Made by a program: the position numbers and the translations under genes | The notes under the pieces: model-generated | The model's input: only the letters and a program-made list of their open reading frames with translations | What the model was told of the DNA's origin: nothing | The model's database searches: none | In this document: piece by piece, positions 5,374 through 5,436 of the stretch | Numbering within the stretch: position 1 is the first letter of the stretch | Layout: every line of letters starts with the position of its first letter | Assembly (NCBI GenBank): GCA_003452965.1 | Contig: DMMW01000080.1 | Location: 24,315-29,750 of the forward strand | Length of the DNA: 5,436 nucleotides | Source of the DNA: Elusimicrobiota bacterium | GTDB lineage: Bacteria > Elusimicrobiota > UBA8919 | Direction: 5' to 3'

Positions 5374-5436
5374 TTCAAAAAATCCTTATCACTATCCCCT
5401 TATTTCTTACCTTTTTAATCAGTGTAATTTGCACAC

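Overview
The window is an AT-rich bacterial segment that holds a leucine-biosynthesis gene cluster. All five genes lie on the minus strand. In transcription order they are leuA (5148 to 3631), leuC (3503 to 2244), leuD (2156 to 1674), a small PilZ-domain gene (1526 to 1173) and leuB (980 to beyond position 1, so its C-terminus is cut by the window edge). None of the four metabolic genes shows a frameshift or a missing catalytic residue.

Together LeuA, LeuC/LeuD and LeuB carry out the leucine branch from 2-ketoisovalerate to 2-ketoisocaproate. LeuA condenses 2-ketoisovalerate with acetyl-CoA, LeuCD isomerises 2-isopropylmalate to 3-isopropylmalate, and LeuB oxidises and decarboxylates the product. 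Only the last transamination is missing. LeuC and LeuD are the compact archaeal-type pair (419 and 160 residues), also common in Thermotogae, Clostridia and many uncultured bacteria. LeuA is a full-length bacterial enzyme with the leucine-binding C-terminal domain. LeuB has the REx-TEG / LxxKxNVL style also seen in actinobacterial LeuB. The PilZ protein is the odd member, because nothing about it is metabolic.

The genes are not packed tightly: the gaps are 127, 87, 147 and 193 bases. Every gap, and the 288 bases upstream of leuA, holds short repeat or palindrome sequences: a dyad overlapping the leuA stop codon, a related 36-base inverted repeat between leuD and pilZ, three exact copies of a 13-mer (AATCTGTGTAATC) in two gaps, a palindrome in the leuB leader, A/T phrase repeats, and a GTCATTCTGA...CAGGATGAC element upstream of leuA. 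The leuA-leuC gap looks like a terminator followed by a promoter. That promoter ends so close to the leuC ATG that the message may be leaderless. leuC and pilZ lack a Shine-Dalgarno sequence, whereas leuA, leuD and leuB have one.

The organism is a bacterium, probably an uncultured, moderately AT-rich lineage (the repeat-rich intergenic style brings Omnitrophota/Elusimicrobiota-like genomes to mind), but this placement is a weak inference. I found no phage, transposase, CRISPR, tRNA or rRNA, and no T-box or leucine leader peptide. The core is ordinary leucine biosynthesis. The points worth a second look are the PilZ insertion, the intergenic repeats and the possible leaderless start.
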